64,000 nt of DNA from Microcystis aeruginosa FD4 (lineage in GTDB: Bacteria; Cyanobacteriota; Cyanobacteriia; Cyanobacteriales; Microcystaceae), in the NCBI RefSeq assembly GCF_009792235.1, contig NZ_CP046973.1, positions 372,001-436,000 on the forward strand, in the 5' to 3' direction. Made by a program: the position numbers and the translations under genes. Below the pieces are notes generated by a model. That model was not told where the DNA came from. It worked only from the letters and a program-made list of their open reading frames with translations, and ran no database searches. Below are positions 43,846-53,958 of the stretch, piece by piece; position 1 is the first letter of the stretch, and each line of letters opens with the position of its first letter.

Positions 43846-43983
43846 ATGAACGAGAATATTGACCGTCCCGAACCGATCCTACCCCGATCGGCGTGGGAGA
43901 GCCAGATCGCCTATCTCCGGGCTGTATTCCGGGCGAAAAAGGCACTGGATGAAATTGAACGAGTTCAGAACGAGAAGACATGA
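43846..43983 (+). CDS. small protein encoded behind the radical SAM gene
   Basis: 45 residues, starting 5 bp after the maturase stop: charged N-terminus with NIDRPEPILPRSAWE then an amphipathic helix AYLRAVFRAKKALDEIERVQ. Known spliceases need a small partner (PlpY) encoded next to them; position fits, but I cannot confirm homology from sequence alone. It could also be a leftover fragment. Confidence 0.55.
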   Translation: MNENIDRPEPILPRSAWESQIAYLRAVFRAKKALDEIERVQNEKT

Positions 43984-44296
43984 ACGCTCGATCTAATCCG
44001 CATCCACTAACCCCTCATCCCTCACTGAATCGCCTGTTTTAAACTACGGCAGAATTCTTCGAGGGATTTTAAACCATCGCTGGGGGAATTATCGGCCAAT
44101 CAGCACCCCAGTGCGATCGCCAATCTTGTATTGCGATCGCCATCGATTCTTAAGAACCCTTTGCAATCGCCAATGAAAGTGCAAGGGTTTTGAGTCTCTC
44201 GGATCGATTTCTCAACGTTTGTTTCTTGCACTTTTTTGGCTAAAAAAGTCCCAAAACCGTTTTCTAGTAAGGCTTCCAGTAATTTTCAGCCAGCCC
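43984..44296. other. gap with a degraded MITE A relative
   Basis: From about 44160 the sequence resembles the interior of 37072-37284 (GCAAGGGTTTTGAGTCTCTC, TCTTGCACTTTTTTGG) and ends TTTTCAGCCAGCCC at 44296, directly joined through TA to the next MITE. No gene is supported. Confidence 0.55.
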
Positions 44297-44298
44297 TA

Positions 44299-44532
44299 GG
44301 GCTGGCTGAATAATGGTAAAACCCTTTTAAAATAAGGCTTTTGACCTGTTAAAGTCCGATGTTCATGCTGCGAAAATAGGATTGGGACTTTCAAAAACCT
44401 GGCATTATCCTTCTTGTAGTACATAGTTTGGTACAAAAAACTAGGGCAACAAAGCCTGAAACGACCGGCTACTGACGACTGGCTACTGACGACCGACTCC
44501 TACCCCCACCGAAAAACTTTTTCAGCAGACCC
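44299..44532 (+). mobile_element. MITE family A, variant copy
   Basis: Ends GGGCTGGCTGAATAATGG and TTTTTCAGCAGACCC; interior as in 36837-37065. Its right end touches the stop codon of the 2050-residue protein (stop at 44539). Confidence 0.8.
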
Positions 44533-44538
44533 TACTTA

Positions 44539-47500
44539 TTAGGTTGATTTTGCCAGGGCCAGCCAATGGAGGTGAAAGATTGCCCGATAGATGGGATTAT
44601 GGACCTGCAGCCGGCCTTGGTCTTTGATCACTAACCCCGATAAAAGTAACTCTTTTTCTGGGGGGCTATCCTCGGCAATCACCTCTTTTTCCCTTAAAAT
44701 CCGTTCATAGAGTCTCAGGAGCAACTGGGAGCGATGACTGTTGAGGAGCCGATCGCGAATAGTCCGCAGATGTTCCGGTTCATCCTGAGATTCCCAATTG
44801 TCAATGATCTTCTTCTGTACCAAGTCCTCAATCCAGGGGGCCTCACCATTGGGGGGAATCGGTGCGGCAGCGGTGCGAATTAACTGACAGAGTTTTTGGG
44901 TCAGAAAAGGTTGACCGTTTGTCCAAGCAAAGACTTCTTTTAAGACAGTTTGCGGGTTACTAACTTTCTCAGCCAATCCGCGCAGTAAAGGCTGGGCTTC
45001 GTGTTCCTTAAAACCCTCCAATTGAATCGAATGACCGATATTAAAAGGAGTGATTTGGTGGTCGGTAATTAAATCGGAGGGGGTGACAACACCGAAGAAA
45101 GCGAAGGTCAAACGCCGATAGAGCGGGTTAAAACCGCGCTGGTTATAGCAGGAACGAATCAGGGCAAAAAAGTCATTAACTGCGAAATTTAAGCCCAAAA
45201 CGCTATCAATTTCATCGATAAAAATTGCGATCGGTTTCGGGGGAGAACCCTCCACGATCCCCACTTCCAGCAATAACACTTCTTCGATAAATTCGCCCAA
45301 GCGCTGCACTGCCGAGACATCTTCCCGTTCTTGCCACCAAGCTTTGAGATTGACCCTTTTGAGCAGGCCAAAACGTCGCCCTAACTCGAAGGCTATCCCC
45401 TTGTACCATTGGTCAGGAGTGACATTTTCGCTGCCGATACGGGTTAAATCAATGGGAGCGCAACAGATGCCCTCGTGTTGGAGGTGATCGATCATGCGTA
45501 CCATTAAACTAGACTTACCCATTTGACGGGGATTGAGAACATAGCAAAAATCGCCGCGTTTGAGGGCTTTATAGAGATAACGGTCGGCGGCGCGGACCAC
45601 GTAGGTGGGGGCATCCATGGGTAAACTGCCCCCCACTTGGTAGTCAAAGGTGCTAGATTCTTCGGTGCTTCTGAGCAGTTCGTTTTCAAACAGTAATTCT
45701 GCTTGGGTGGCCTTGAGAATTTCTAGGGTTTGGCTGAGTTCTAGGGTGCGCTCCTGCACTTTCTGTTCTAGGGTGCGGCTATACTCGGCTAATTCTTCGG
45801 TAAAGCGAATCCGTTCCGCTTCCGCCTGTTTTCGTTCGGTAATATCGGTAAAAGCGGTGATCGCATAGATAATTTCCCCTTTTTCGTCAAAAACGGGCGT
45901 GGCATACACTTCTAGGGGAATAATCTTCTCTCCTTGGTGAATTTCTAGATCGTCCATCGTGTTTTTTTCCCCCCTTAAAGCTCGGACAATCGGCTGGTAT
46001 TCTGTGGGATACAATCGATCGGTTCCAGCTTGATATAACTGATAGGTTTTCCCCAACTGATTAGCCGTGGTGATATCAACTATCCCTTTTCCTAAAATCT
46101 CTTGGGCGGTTTGATTGGCATAATAGGGTTGACTGCCGGCATCGAGGATAAATACCCCCACCGGCATGGCTTCTAAAAATTGCGCTAGTTGTCTCTGTTT
46201 GGCTTTGATTTCGGCGTAGAGTTTGGCGTTATTAATTGCGATCGCCGCTTGGCTGGAGAGCAGTTGCAGCACTTCCAATCTTTCTTGGGTAAAAGCCCCG
46301 ACGGTGAGATTATTTTCTAGATAGACAATTCCCCGCAGTTGTCCTTGGTCGAGAAGGGGTGTGCAGAGCAGCGATTTGGTTTGATGGGTTTTAATATAGG
46401 AATCATTGCTAAAATTGCCCTCATGGGCAGCATCGTCATTAAGAACGGTTTGACCGCTCCGGGCTACATAGTTAATAATTGAGACGGGAAGATGTTCTTC
46501 GATGGCATTAGATTTAAAGACTGTCACCCTATCTTCCTGCACTGAACCGGAGGCTTCGATCAATAGTTGTCCGCCGCTTTCTAGGATAAGATAGCCCAGC
46601 TGCGCCCCGGCATTTTCGATGAGAATTTTCATCAGGGTGGCGAGTAATTTATCTAAAACTATCTCGCTAGAAATGGCTTGGGAGGCTTTCATAATCGTGG
46701 CTAAATCTAACAGTTCTCCCGCATGACTAACTGAATTTTTTCTGGTGGTAGTTCTCCTAGTTTCGGTCGGGGAATTGGAACCATAATTATTGACCATTAA
46801 CTGAGAATAGCGGCTTTCTATATCTTTTACTTTAGCTGTTGCTCCCCAAAGAGAATAGAGATAAGCAGCTTCATTGATGTAGGTTTTGGCAATTTTTACT
46901 TTACCCCAATCTAGATAGAATTTTGCCGCTAGTTCGTTAGCTAGTGCTTCTTCATTAATGTATTCATTTTCCTTGGCTTTAGCGATGGCTAGTTCGTACT
47001 TTTCTATGGCTTCTAGATAGGATTGCTGCACCCGGTCTTTTTCCGCTTGCACTAAATAAAATTTATGGAGATAGTTAGAGGGGGCTTGATTCGCCCATTC
47101 CTGTTGCTTTTTCTGATTATTCGTCACTCGTTCTAATATTTGCTGTTTTTGGTCATTATCCAGATAATTATAAATAGCTAAATGGGCGAGGGAATCATAA
47201 AAATTATGCAGAGAAATCAAGAAAGTAGCGGTAGCTCCCCCTAGATATTTTTGGGCTTGGTTAGCATTTTCAATGGCTTGTTCGTACTGCCCAAATAGAT
47301 AACAAAGGGATAATTTATTAACAAATAAAGCGCAGAGACCGTAGAGATCATTAGCCTCTAGATGGTACGGTAACATAAGAGTTTCTTGATAGTATTTTCC
47401 TTCTAAACGGCTGGGATTTTCCGAGTGCCCCAGCAGATTTAAAACTGTTTGTCCGTAGATTTTTAGATAGTTGCGGGTGTTTTCTTGTTTGAGCTTAACA

Positions 47501-50500
47501 AAAGCCAGATCATATTTAGCTATTTCTCGGTCTAATTCTGTTAATTCCTGTCCGATAAAGGCGGAATGAAAACAGTAAAGATAGGCGCAGGTTGTTCCGT
47601 AGTATAGATCCCCCATTTCTAAACCAGTTTGATAGGAAGATTTTAACAAAGACAGGGAATTTTTAATCGGTTCTTTCCAGATACTAATAGTGGTGGAAAA
47701 GACGGCAATTATTTTCGGCATCAGGGCTTTGGCATGAAATTTATCGGCAATGTTTAAAGCCAATTTTCCAAATTGATAACCCGTTTCCCAATCTTCTAAA
47801 AGACCACAAAGAATTAAGCCATAATTAACATAAGTAAAAGCCGCTAGATAACTATTGCCGTACTGAATTGATAAGTTAACCTGTTTTGATACTAGGATGG
47901 TTAAGAGATGAGGTGCGGCAATAAAAACAGGAGAAAATATAGCAGCCGCTATCTTCATTATTGCTAATTTTTCTTCTTCATTTATCGGCGGTAAATTAAT
48001 TAAATCTTCGATATTTCTACTCGCTAATTTTTGCCGAGTTTGAGTGAGTTCTTCCTGGATAGCTGATGATTGTAAGGATTGAGGAATCTCGAAATCTAAG
48101 CTTTTGAGGATAGATAAGCCAATTTGTACCGCTTTTAGTTCGTGATTTTGGGCGTGATAGGCTTCGATGATGACTTCATAAACTTTGATTTTATCTAGGG
48201 TGGTTTTTGCCTGTTTTAATACGAGATTAGCCCAGCACTGCATCTGCTCAAAATCACCACTTAAATAGGCAATTTCTGTGGCTTCAGAATAAATATTTAA
48301 AGTCAGTTGATAGTTATTTTTCCAGCTTGATTTTTTGAGAAGTTTTTGAGCAATTTTAATATATTTTAAGGCTCCAGTTTGGGCATTAGCAGCTTTTGCT
48401 TTTTGGGCTGCTAGTAAATTCAATTTGGCCACTGACTCTCGTTCTTTTTCCTCGCTAATTAGTTGATAACCAAGATTGAGATGATCAACTATTTTAAAAA
48501 TCTTTTCCGATAATTCATTTACAGAAGTATGCTGCCAAAGTAGGCGACCAATTTTTAGATGAATTAAAGATTTTTGACTGTCTTCGATGAGAGCGTAAGC
48601 TCCTTGCTGAATACGATCATGAGCAAATTTATATTCTTGAATTAGTAATTGTTCATCTAATTCTGAGAGGGGAATAATTAAACCAGCCTCGCTGCTAGAA
48701 GTTAAAATTGGTAAAAGTTCTGGGGGTGATTTTTCAGAGATTACTGCTAGAATATTTAAATTAAACTCTGCCCCAAGACAGGCCGCTAAACTTAAAATTT
48801 CCTGGGTTTCGGGAGGCAATTTCTGCATTTTGCCCATCATAAATTGAATCAGATTATCGGTACTGCCAATCCTTTGAATTTGACCGAGATGCCATTGCCA
48901 ATAGCCCCTATTATTATCGGTTTTAGTGGTTGTTTGCTGCCCCGGTTGGAAAAATAGCAAATTTTCCCAGTAGATAGTTTTGAGAAATTCATTGACAAAA
49001 AAAGGATTACCGTGGGTTTTTTGCCAGACTAAAGCGGACAAAGATTGCACATATTCTGGTGAATGATTTAAGGTGTCGGCAATTAACTGATTGACCTGTG
49101 CAGGACCCAGAGGTCTTAAAATAACTTGATTGATAATTATGCCCCCCTGCTCTAATTTATCGAGGGTAGCGGTTAGGGGGTGGGTGGAATTAATTTCATT
49201 ACTGCGATAGGAGCCAATTAAAAATAAATAGTTCATATCGCCATCGAGCATAATTAATTCTATTAACTGGAGACTAGCCAAGTCTGCCCATTGTAAATCA
49301 TCGAGAAAGATGACCAGGGGATGTTCTGGGGAACAAAAGACCCGAATAAAATTTTTAAAGACTAAATTAAAGCGATTTTGAGTAGCAATCGCTCCTAATT
49401 GTAACACCTCTGGTTGTGGACCGATAATTAATTCTAGTTGGGGAATCACATCAATAATAACCCTTGCATTCGCCCCCAAAGACTTTAAGAGTTTTTGTCG
49501 CCATAGTTGCAGTTGTGGCTGACTTTCCCCCAAAAGTTGCTTGACGAGATGAGTCAAAGCGCTAATCACGGCAGCAGATGGAATATCGCGCTGAAACTGG
49601 TCAAATTTACCGGAGATAAAAAAGCCGCGTTTTTCAGTAATTGGCTGATAAATTTCCCTAACCAAGGTGGTTTTACCCATGCCAGAATAACCCGTAACTA
49701 GCATCAGTTCCGTGTGAGGGGAGTTTTCATCCGCGGTGGCTACCCGTTGAAAAGCAGTGAGGAGAGTGGCGATTTCTGCCTCCCTACCGTAGAGTTTTTG
49801 GGGAATTTGGAACTGATTGGCTAGATCTTGCCTAGCGATGACAAAATCGTCAATTTTACCCGTTGTTTCCAGTTGTCTTAGAGATTCTTCTAAATCTGCC
49901 CGAATACCGTAGGCACTTTGGTATCGTTCCTCGGGGGTTTTAGCCATCAGTTTCCTGATGATTGCCTCCACCACTGGGGGAATTTCCTCCCTGACGAGAC
50001 TATTAATCTCCAAAGGTTGTTTTGCCAGATGACAGTGAACTAATTCCAAAGCATCGTTAGCCCGAAAAGGTAATTGTCCGGTGAGCAGTTCATAGAAGCT
50101 AACACCCAAAGAATAAAAATCTGTACGGTAATCGAGACTGCGATTCATCCGTCCGGTTTGTTCGGGAGAAATATAGGCTAAAGTCCCCTCCAAGACGTTG
50201 GGATTTTTTAGCCCGGGATTTTCCCGCTGCAGAACACTGGCAATGCCAAAATCGATGATTTTAATCTGTCCGGTTTCGGGGTTAAGAACTATATTGGCAG
50301 GATTAATATCTTTGTGAATAACCTTGGCGTTGTGAATTTTCTCTAAATTAGCCACTATTCGGAGTGCAAGGCTTAAAAAGTCCCTTAAGGCTAGGGTTTT
50401 GCCCTCTAGCCATTTTTTTAAGGATACACCCCCGAAATCTTCCAAAATAATCACGGGAGTTCTGCGGTAGGTTTCTAAACCATAGGCTTTAATCGCCCCC

Positions 50501-50691
50501 TCGAAGTTGAGACCGCAGATGGTTTTATACTCCTGTTTGTAGTGGGTTAGTTGTTGTGCGGTGGGATATTCTTGCTTGAGGATTTTGAGGATAACCGGTT
50601 GATTATCGACGGTGCGAATGGCCCGATAGACTTCTGAGTTAACACTTTCGTAGATTTGGGCAAGAATGTCGTATCCTTTGAGAACAATCAT
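44539..50691 (-). CDS. Ser/Thr kinase - STAND ATPase - GAF - PAS - AAA-like multidomain sensor protein
   Basis: 2050 residues. About 1-270: protein kinase (Lys36 in VILKILK, catalytic HKDINPANIVLN, IIDFGIAS, GTLAYISPEQ). About 295-600: AAA ATPase (Walker A GYSGMGKTT, Walker B VIFLDDLQWAD). About 700-1310: helical TPR-like region. About 1320-1480: GAF. About 1490-1620: PAS with PAC (YAITAFTDITERKQAEAER). About 1625-1680: coiled coil. About 1690-2045: AAA-like domain with NPRQMGKSSLMVRM and IAIFIDEIDSVL. Relatives usually end in a histidine kinase at this place. The start overlaps the carotenoid oxygenase stop by 4 bases. Confidence 0.9.
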   Translation of the reverse strand: MIVLKGYDILAQIYESVNSEVYRAIRTVDNQPVILKILKQEYPTAQQLTHYKQEYKTICGLNFEGAIKAYGLETYRRTPVIILEDFGGVSLKKWLEGKTLALRDFLSLALRIVANLEKIHNAKVIHKDINPANIVLNPETGQIKIIDFGIASVLQRENPGLKNPNVLEGTLAYISPEQTGRMNRSLDYRTDFYSLGVSFYELLTGQLPFRANDALELVHCHLAKQPLEINSLVREEIPPVVEAIIRKLMAKTPEERYQSAYGIRADLEESLRQLETTGKIDDFVIARQDLANQFQIPQKLYGREAEIATLLTAFQRVATADENSPHTELMLVTGYSGMGKTTLVREIYQPITEKRGFFISGKFDQFQRDIPSAAVISALTHLVKQLLGESQPQLQLWRQKLLKSLGANARVIIDVIPQLELIIGPQPEVLQLGAIATQNRFNLVFKNFIRVFCSPEHPLVIFLDDLQWADLASLQLIELIMLDGDMNYLFLIGSYRSNEINSTHPLTATLDKLEQGGIIINQVILRPLGPAQVNQLIADTLNHSPEYVQSLSALVWQKTHGNPFFVNEFLKTIYWENLLFFQPGQQTTTKTDNNRGYWQWHLGQIQRIGSTDNLIQFMMGKMQKLPPETQEILSLAACLGAEFNLNILAVISEKSPPELLPILTSSSEAGLIIPLSELDEQLLIQEYKFAHDRIQQGAYALIEDSQKSLIHLKIGRLLWQHTSVNELSEKIFKIVDHLNLGYQLISEEKERESVAKLNLLAAQKAKAANAQTGALKYIKIAQKLLKKSSWKNNYQLTLNIYSEATEIAYLSGDFEQMQCWANLVLKQAKTTLDKIKVYEVIIEAYHAQNHELKAVQIGLSILKSLDFEIPQSLQSSAIQEELTQTRQKLASRNIEDLINLPPINEEEKLAIMKIAAAIFSPVFIAAPHLLTILVSKQVNLSIQYGNSYLAAFTYVNYGLILCGLLEDWETGYQFGKLALNIADKFHAKALMPKIIAVFSTTISIWKEPIKNSLSLLKSSYQTGLEMGDLYYGTTCAYLYCFHSAFIGQELTELDREIAKYDLAFVKLKQENTRNYLKIYGQTVLNLLGHSENPSRLEGKYYQETLMLPYHLEANDLYGLCALFVNKLSLCYLFGQYEQAIENANQAQKYLGGATATFLISLHNFYDSLAHLAIYNYLDNDQKQQILERVTNNQKKQQEWANQAPSNYLHKFYLVQAEKDRVQQSYLEAIEKYELAIAKAKENEYINEEALANELAAKFYLDWGKVKIAKTYINEAAYLYSLWGATAKVKDIESRYSQLMVNNYGSNSPTETRRTTTRKNSVSHAGELLDLATIMKASQAISSEIVLDKLLATLMKILIENAGAQLGYLILESGGQLLIEASGSVQEDRVTVFKSNAIEEHLPVSIINYVARSGQTVLNDDAAHEGNFSNDSYIKTHQTKSLLCTPLLDQGQLRGIVYLENNLTVGAFTQERLEVLQLLSSQAAIAINNAKLYAEIKAKQRQLAQFLEAMPVGVFILDAGSQPYYANQTAQEILGKGIVDITTANQLGKTYQLYQAGTDRLYPTEYQPIVRALRGEKNTMDDLEIHQGEKIIPLEVYATPVFDEKGEIIYAITAFTDITERKQAEAERIRFTEELAEYSRTLEQKVQERTLELSQTLEILKATQAELLFENELLRSTEESSTFDYQVGGSLPMDAPTYVVRAADRYLYKALKRGDFCYVLNPRQMGKSSLMVRMIDHLQHEGICCAPIDLTRIGSENVTPDQWYKGIAFELGRRFGLLKRVNLKAWWQEREDVSAVQRLGEFIEEVLLLEVGIVEGSPPKPIAIFIDEIDSVLGLNFAVNDFFALIRSCYNQRGFNPLYRRLTFAFFGVVTPSDLITDHQITPFNIGHSIQLEGFKEHEAQPLLRGLAEKVSNPQTVLKEVFAWTNGQPFLTQKLCQLIRTAAAPIPPNGEAPWIEDLVQKKIIDNWESQDEPEHLRTIRDRLLNSHRSQLLLRLYERILREKEVIAEDSPPEKELLLSGLVIKDQGRLQVHNPIYRAIFHLHWLALAKST

Positions 50692-52520
50692 TTTTTTGCT
50701 TGGCGATTGTAAATGGCTGCGGGTCTCCCCAAGAAAAATTCCACGGGAACCAAGACCAGACTCCGCAAGGCCGAAAGAACTCGATTTATCTGTGAGACGG
50801 AAGGACGGGGAGAAGGCAGCACTTGCTCGAAATACTCGGAATGTAAGGTAAAACCAAAGTGAACATCTTCCGGTAAGCTCAGTTTAGCAATCGGTCCGTC
50901 CTTGAGATTGTCAGGGTTAAATAACCAAGCTTCTAATACTTTGGTCGGGGTTAAAACCGTCGTCAATAGATAGGCCTGTTCTTGGGGAATAAACTGAATG
51001 CTATCTAAAATATAGCCATCAGGACAAACATAAAAATCCAGTAGTTCCCGACCCAAATGTGATACATAAGTATCACTGGCATTTTTTTCTTGGCTAATCT
51101 GTTCAGTTAACTGATTCCAATCCTTATCGAGGGGAACCTTGGCTAATACCGAGGGCAAGTCATGACTGGGAAGTTCGGCATCGCTGAGGATGCGATTACT
51201 TTGGTCGCGACAATCCATATACTGACGACGACAGATTAATTCGCGCACATAACCGAGATAAATTTGATAAACGGCACTGTATCCCTGTTCCGATTCCCGC
51301 GGGTCGGCCGTGTAGAGACTGGTACAGAACCAACCCGGATGGATGAAAGCTTGTTCGCTCATCACCCTGGCATCTTCGATAACCACTTTGCGTAGCACTC
51401 CGACATCAAAGGAAAACATCCAGGGGATGCCGTGGTATTCGGGGGGATAACTCTGACCGGTGAAATGTTGGATATCGTCTTTTTCGATCGCTTCGGTTAA
51501 ACTAATAGTGGCATTTTGGATGGCCACAATCTGAATTTGACCGTTGGTACTATGGTAACTACAAAGGAAGTGATAACTGTCGCCATTGAAGGTAATTAAT
51601 CGCGAGGGAACGGTGGTTTCTTCTTCCTTGAGGTCTTGACGTTTAACCAGATAAATTTGAGTTTTTGGATAGGTTTCTTCGGGCCTGATTCTGATACCTA
51701 ATAGTTTGGCTACCCCCATCTGAAAGGGCATATCGGGAATCATGATATAATCTTCGGTGACGATGACCGAATGGGGGCTACCATCGAGGATAGTTCCCTG
51801 TAGTTTCCAGGGTTTAAGTTTTTTTTGTTGATCCCAAAGCACAATATATACCGATTTATCTAAATCTTTTAACATACCTCCCGATACCAGTTTTAGCTTT
51901 AATTCACAGGTGATAAATTCTTTGGTTTTTTTGTCGTAGAAGGGGTGAGCGGTATTTTCTAGGACTGGGAAAAAAGACAAAGGCACGGAAACAATATGTT
52001 GGTCAAAATAACCAATCGGGGTGATAGTATCAAGGGAAACGGGGTCAACTTCCCAGTAACGTCCAGCATCGGCAGTGAGAATTAATCTGGTTTCTTCTAG
52101 TTGTTTATCTTCGGCAACTTTTTCTAGTTTAACCATAGCGGTATTCGCTATTTCCGAAGAACCTAAAATGCTGACCACGGCGGGAAAAGTGGCTTGACTA
52201 ATATTAAATATCGGCAAAACTTTTCGCCAAAAACTATCCCAAGTTTTTAGTTTTTTACTGTGAACGTTAACTTGATTATTTTTCCCTTGCAAGTCCCATT
52301 TAATAATTACACCCTCGCCAGAAAACAAATGACGGTCATTTTTTCTATGAAAAGGACAGACGATAAAAACGTATCCCGACAGATTTTCCGGCCAATGTCC
52401 CTCAGTAATTGAGGCGACTGCTTGATATAAATTGTTCTCATCTGGTTGACCGAGTTGCGAGCGACTAAAATTACTAACGTTGACAGTATTTTGGACAGTA
52501 TCTTTGATTGACATATTCAT
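50688..52520 (-). CDS. carotenoid oxygenase (RPE65/CCD family)
   Basis: 610 residues; non-haem Fe(II) enzymes that cleave carotenoid or stilbene double bonds. The family pattern shows in VFIVCPFHRKNDRHLFSGEG, LENTAHPFYDKK, GIPWMFSFDVGVLRK, AFIHPGWFCTSLYTADPRES and the terminal EDVHFGFTLHSEYF, which supply candidate iron-ligand His residues. Longer than typical bacterial CCDs (about 490), with insertions. The next gene, the 2050-residue sensor, starts within its stop codon (ATGA), an unusual pairing. Confidence 0.8.
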   Translation of the reverse strand: MNMSIKDTVQNTVNVSNFSRSQLGQPDENNLYQAVASITEGHWPENLSGYVFIVCPFHRKNDRHLFSGEGVIIKWDLQGKNNQVNVHSKKLKTWDSFWRKVLPIFNISQATFPAVVSILGSSEIANTAMVKLEKVAEDKQLEETRLILTADAGRYWEVDPVSLDTITPIGYFDQHIVSVPLSFFPVLENTAHPFYDKKTKEFITCELKLKLVSGGMLKDLDKSVYIVLWDQQKKLKPWKLQGTILDGSPHSVIVTEDYIMIPDMPFQMGVAKLLGIRIRPEETYPKTQIYLVKRQDLKEEETTVPSRLITFNGDSYHFLCSYHSTNGQIQIVAIQNATISLTEAIEKDDIQHFTGQSYPPEYHGIPWMFSFDVGVLRKVVIEDARVMSEQAFIHPGWFCTSLYTADPRESEQGYSAVYQIYLGYVRELICRRQYMDCRDQSNRILSDAELPSHDLPSVLAKVPLDKDWNQLTEQISQEKNASDTYVSHLGRELLDFYVCPDGYILDSIQFIPQEQAYLLTTVLTPTKVLEAWLFNPDNLKDGPIAKLSLPEDVHFGFTLHSEYFEQVLPSPRPSVSQINRVLSALRSLVLVPVEFFLGRPAAIYNRQAKK

Positions 52521-52599
52521 AAGTAGTCGTACAAAATTGATTTACTAGGTTCAAAAGGCACTCATGCAGAAGGCAGCTTTGTTCTTACCACACCCCACA

Positions 52600-52640
52600 C
52601 CCTCACTGATAACTGATTACTGTTTACTGATAACTGATAG
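52600..52640. repeat. CAGTnATCAGT repeat at a gene end
   Basis: CACTGATAACTGATTACTGT runs into the gene and encodes its last residues (SISYQ) and stop. Confidence 0.6.
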
Positions 52641-53958
52641 AGGATTTCACCTCTAAAAAATAGCGTCGATACAATTCATAGCCTGGTACCACTTTATCTC
52701 CCGATTGTTTGAGTAGCCCCATACTGCTGAGTTTATAAGCGATAATTGGGTCTAATTGTACCGGTTCCACCGCGCTCATCACTCTATCGAGGGCTTTCGC
52801 TAGTTCAGGCTGTTGTTCTAATACCGCCCAATGGCGTCGCAGGTGATGGGCATAAATCCCCGTGACGGAGGTGGCACTGGTTAGTATTTGCGTCATGGTT
52901 ATTTCCCCCCGACTGAGATAGTAGAGGGCAGTTTGTACCAAAGCTGGATGTCCTCCTACTAGCTCCATCAATTGTTTGACTTTTTCCTGATTTTCCCAGG
53001 TGAGTTGATAACGTTGGGCTAATTGCAATACCTCCTCAAGACTAAAATGACTTAGCTGTGCGGGGAATCCGACGTTAAAGGGGGATTGATTGAGTTGCAG
53101 GGGGACATAAATTTCTGTGGAATGGACGACGATAAGACGGAGTTTTTGCCAAATAGGTAGGGTTTTGGCTTCCTCGTACCAAGAACGCAGCAGCGGTAAA
53201 AAATCCTTGGCCACTTGGGGATGTTCAAACATCTGATTAAGTTCATCGAGGGCGAGGACAATGGGGGCGGTAATCGATTCCAGCAGATAGTCTTGAATGT
53301 AGACCGTACAGCTAACCTTGCTGCCTAAATCCTCATCCCAATACTCATCTAATTGCGGTTTTAACTGTAGTTGACGGGCGGCATTGGCACACAACCAGCG
53401 CAAAAATTGGTTTAAATCACTCAAAATGGCCTGGTCTACCTGTTCTAAGTTCAAACTCACCGTGCGGTAGCCTTGCTGTTTAGCAAAATCGAGCATTCTC
53501 AAAAGTAGGGATGTTTTGCCCATTTCTTTCGGGGCTTTTATCCGCACTAAAGCCCCCGGTTTCTTGATTTCCTGCCTTATCTGTTCTTCGAGGGGAAGAC
53601 GTTCTAAATAAAATGGGGAACCAAGGGGAACTGCCCCATTAGGATAGGGGGGTAATGTGTCCAATTTTTCGCTCTTGGCTGCGGAATTAACCGGAATTTT
53701 GTCTTGAGGGGCTGCTGTTAGCTCAAAATTCAGGGCGGCGATTTCTTGCCAGTCGAGGCATAATCGACGACAAATTTGTTCAAAAGTGGCTTGTTCTACT
53801 GGTTTCCCCGTCAGGAAGTTGCTGACAATAGCCAGACTAAATTCAGCTTCTTTCGCTAAGGAGCGTTGACTGCTAAAGCCCTGCTTTTTCACGGCTAATT
53901 TAACTTGATTGAGGCAATGTTGTTGTACTCTTAGACGGCTCGATCGGGAATCTCTCAT
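52624..53958 (-). CDS. HTH / AAA-like ATPase protein, putative regulator
   Basis: 444 residues. About 15-70: helix-turn-helix (SSQRSLAKEAEFSLAIVSNF, LTGKPVEQATFEQICRRL). About 105-420: AAA-like domain of the same type as the C-terminus of the 2050-residue protein: GSPFYLERLPLEEQIRQEI, Walker A IKAPKEMGKTSLLLRM, Walker B IVLALDELNQMF. The last five residues and stop come from an intergenic repeat. 104 bp upstream of the carotenoid oxygenase on the same strand; may belong with it and the sensor protein. Confidence 0.8.
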   Translation of the reverse strand: MRDSRSSRLRVQQHCLNQVKLAVKKQGFSSQRSLAKEAEFSLAIVSNFLTGKPVEQATFEQICRRLCLDWQEIAALNFELTAAPQDKIPVNSAAKSEKLDTLPPYPNGAVPLGSPFYLERLPLEEQIRQEIKKPGALVRIKAPKEMGKTSLLLRMLDFAKQQGYRTVSLNLEQVDQAILSDLNQFLRWLCANAARQLQLKPQLDEYWDEDLGSKVSCTVYIQDYLLESITAPIVLALDELNQMFEHPQVAKDFLPLLRSWYEEAKTLPIWQKLRLIVVHSTEIYVPLQLNQSPFNVGFPAQLSHFSLEEVLQLAQRYQLTWENQEKVKQLMELVGGHPALVQTALYYLSRGEITMTQILTSATSVTGIYAHHLRRHWAVLEQQPELAKALDRVMSAVEPVQLDPIIAYKLSSMGLLKQSGDKVVPGYELYRRYFLEVKSSISYQ

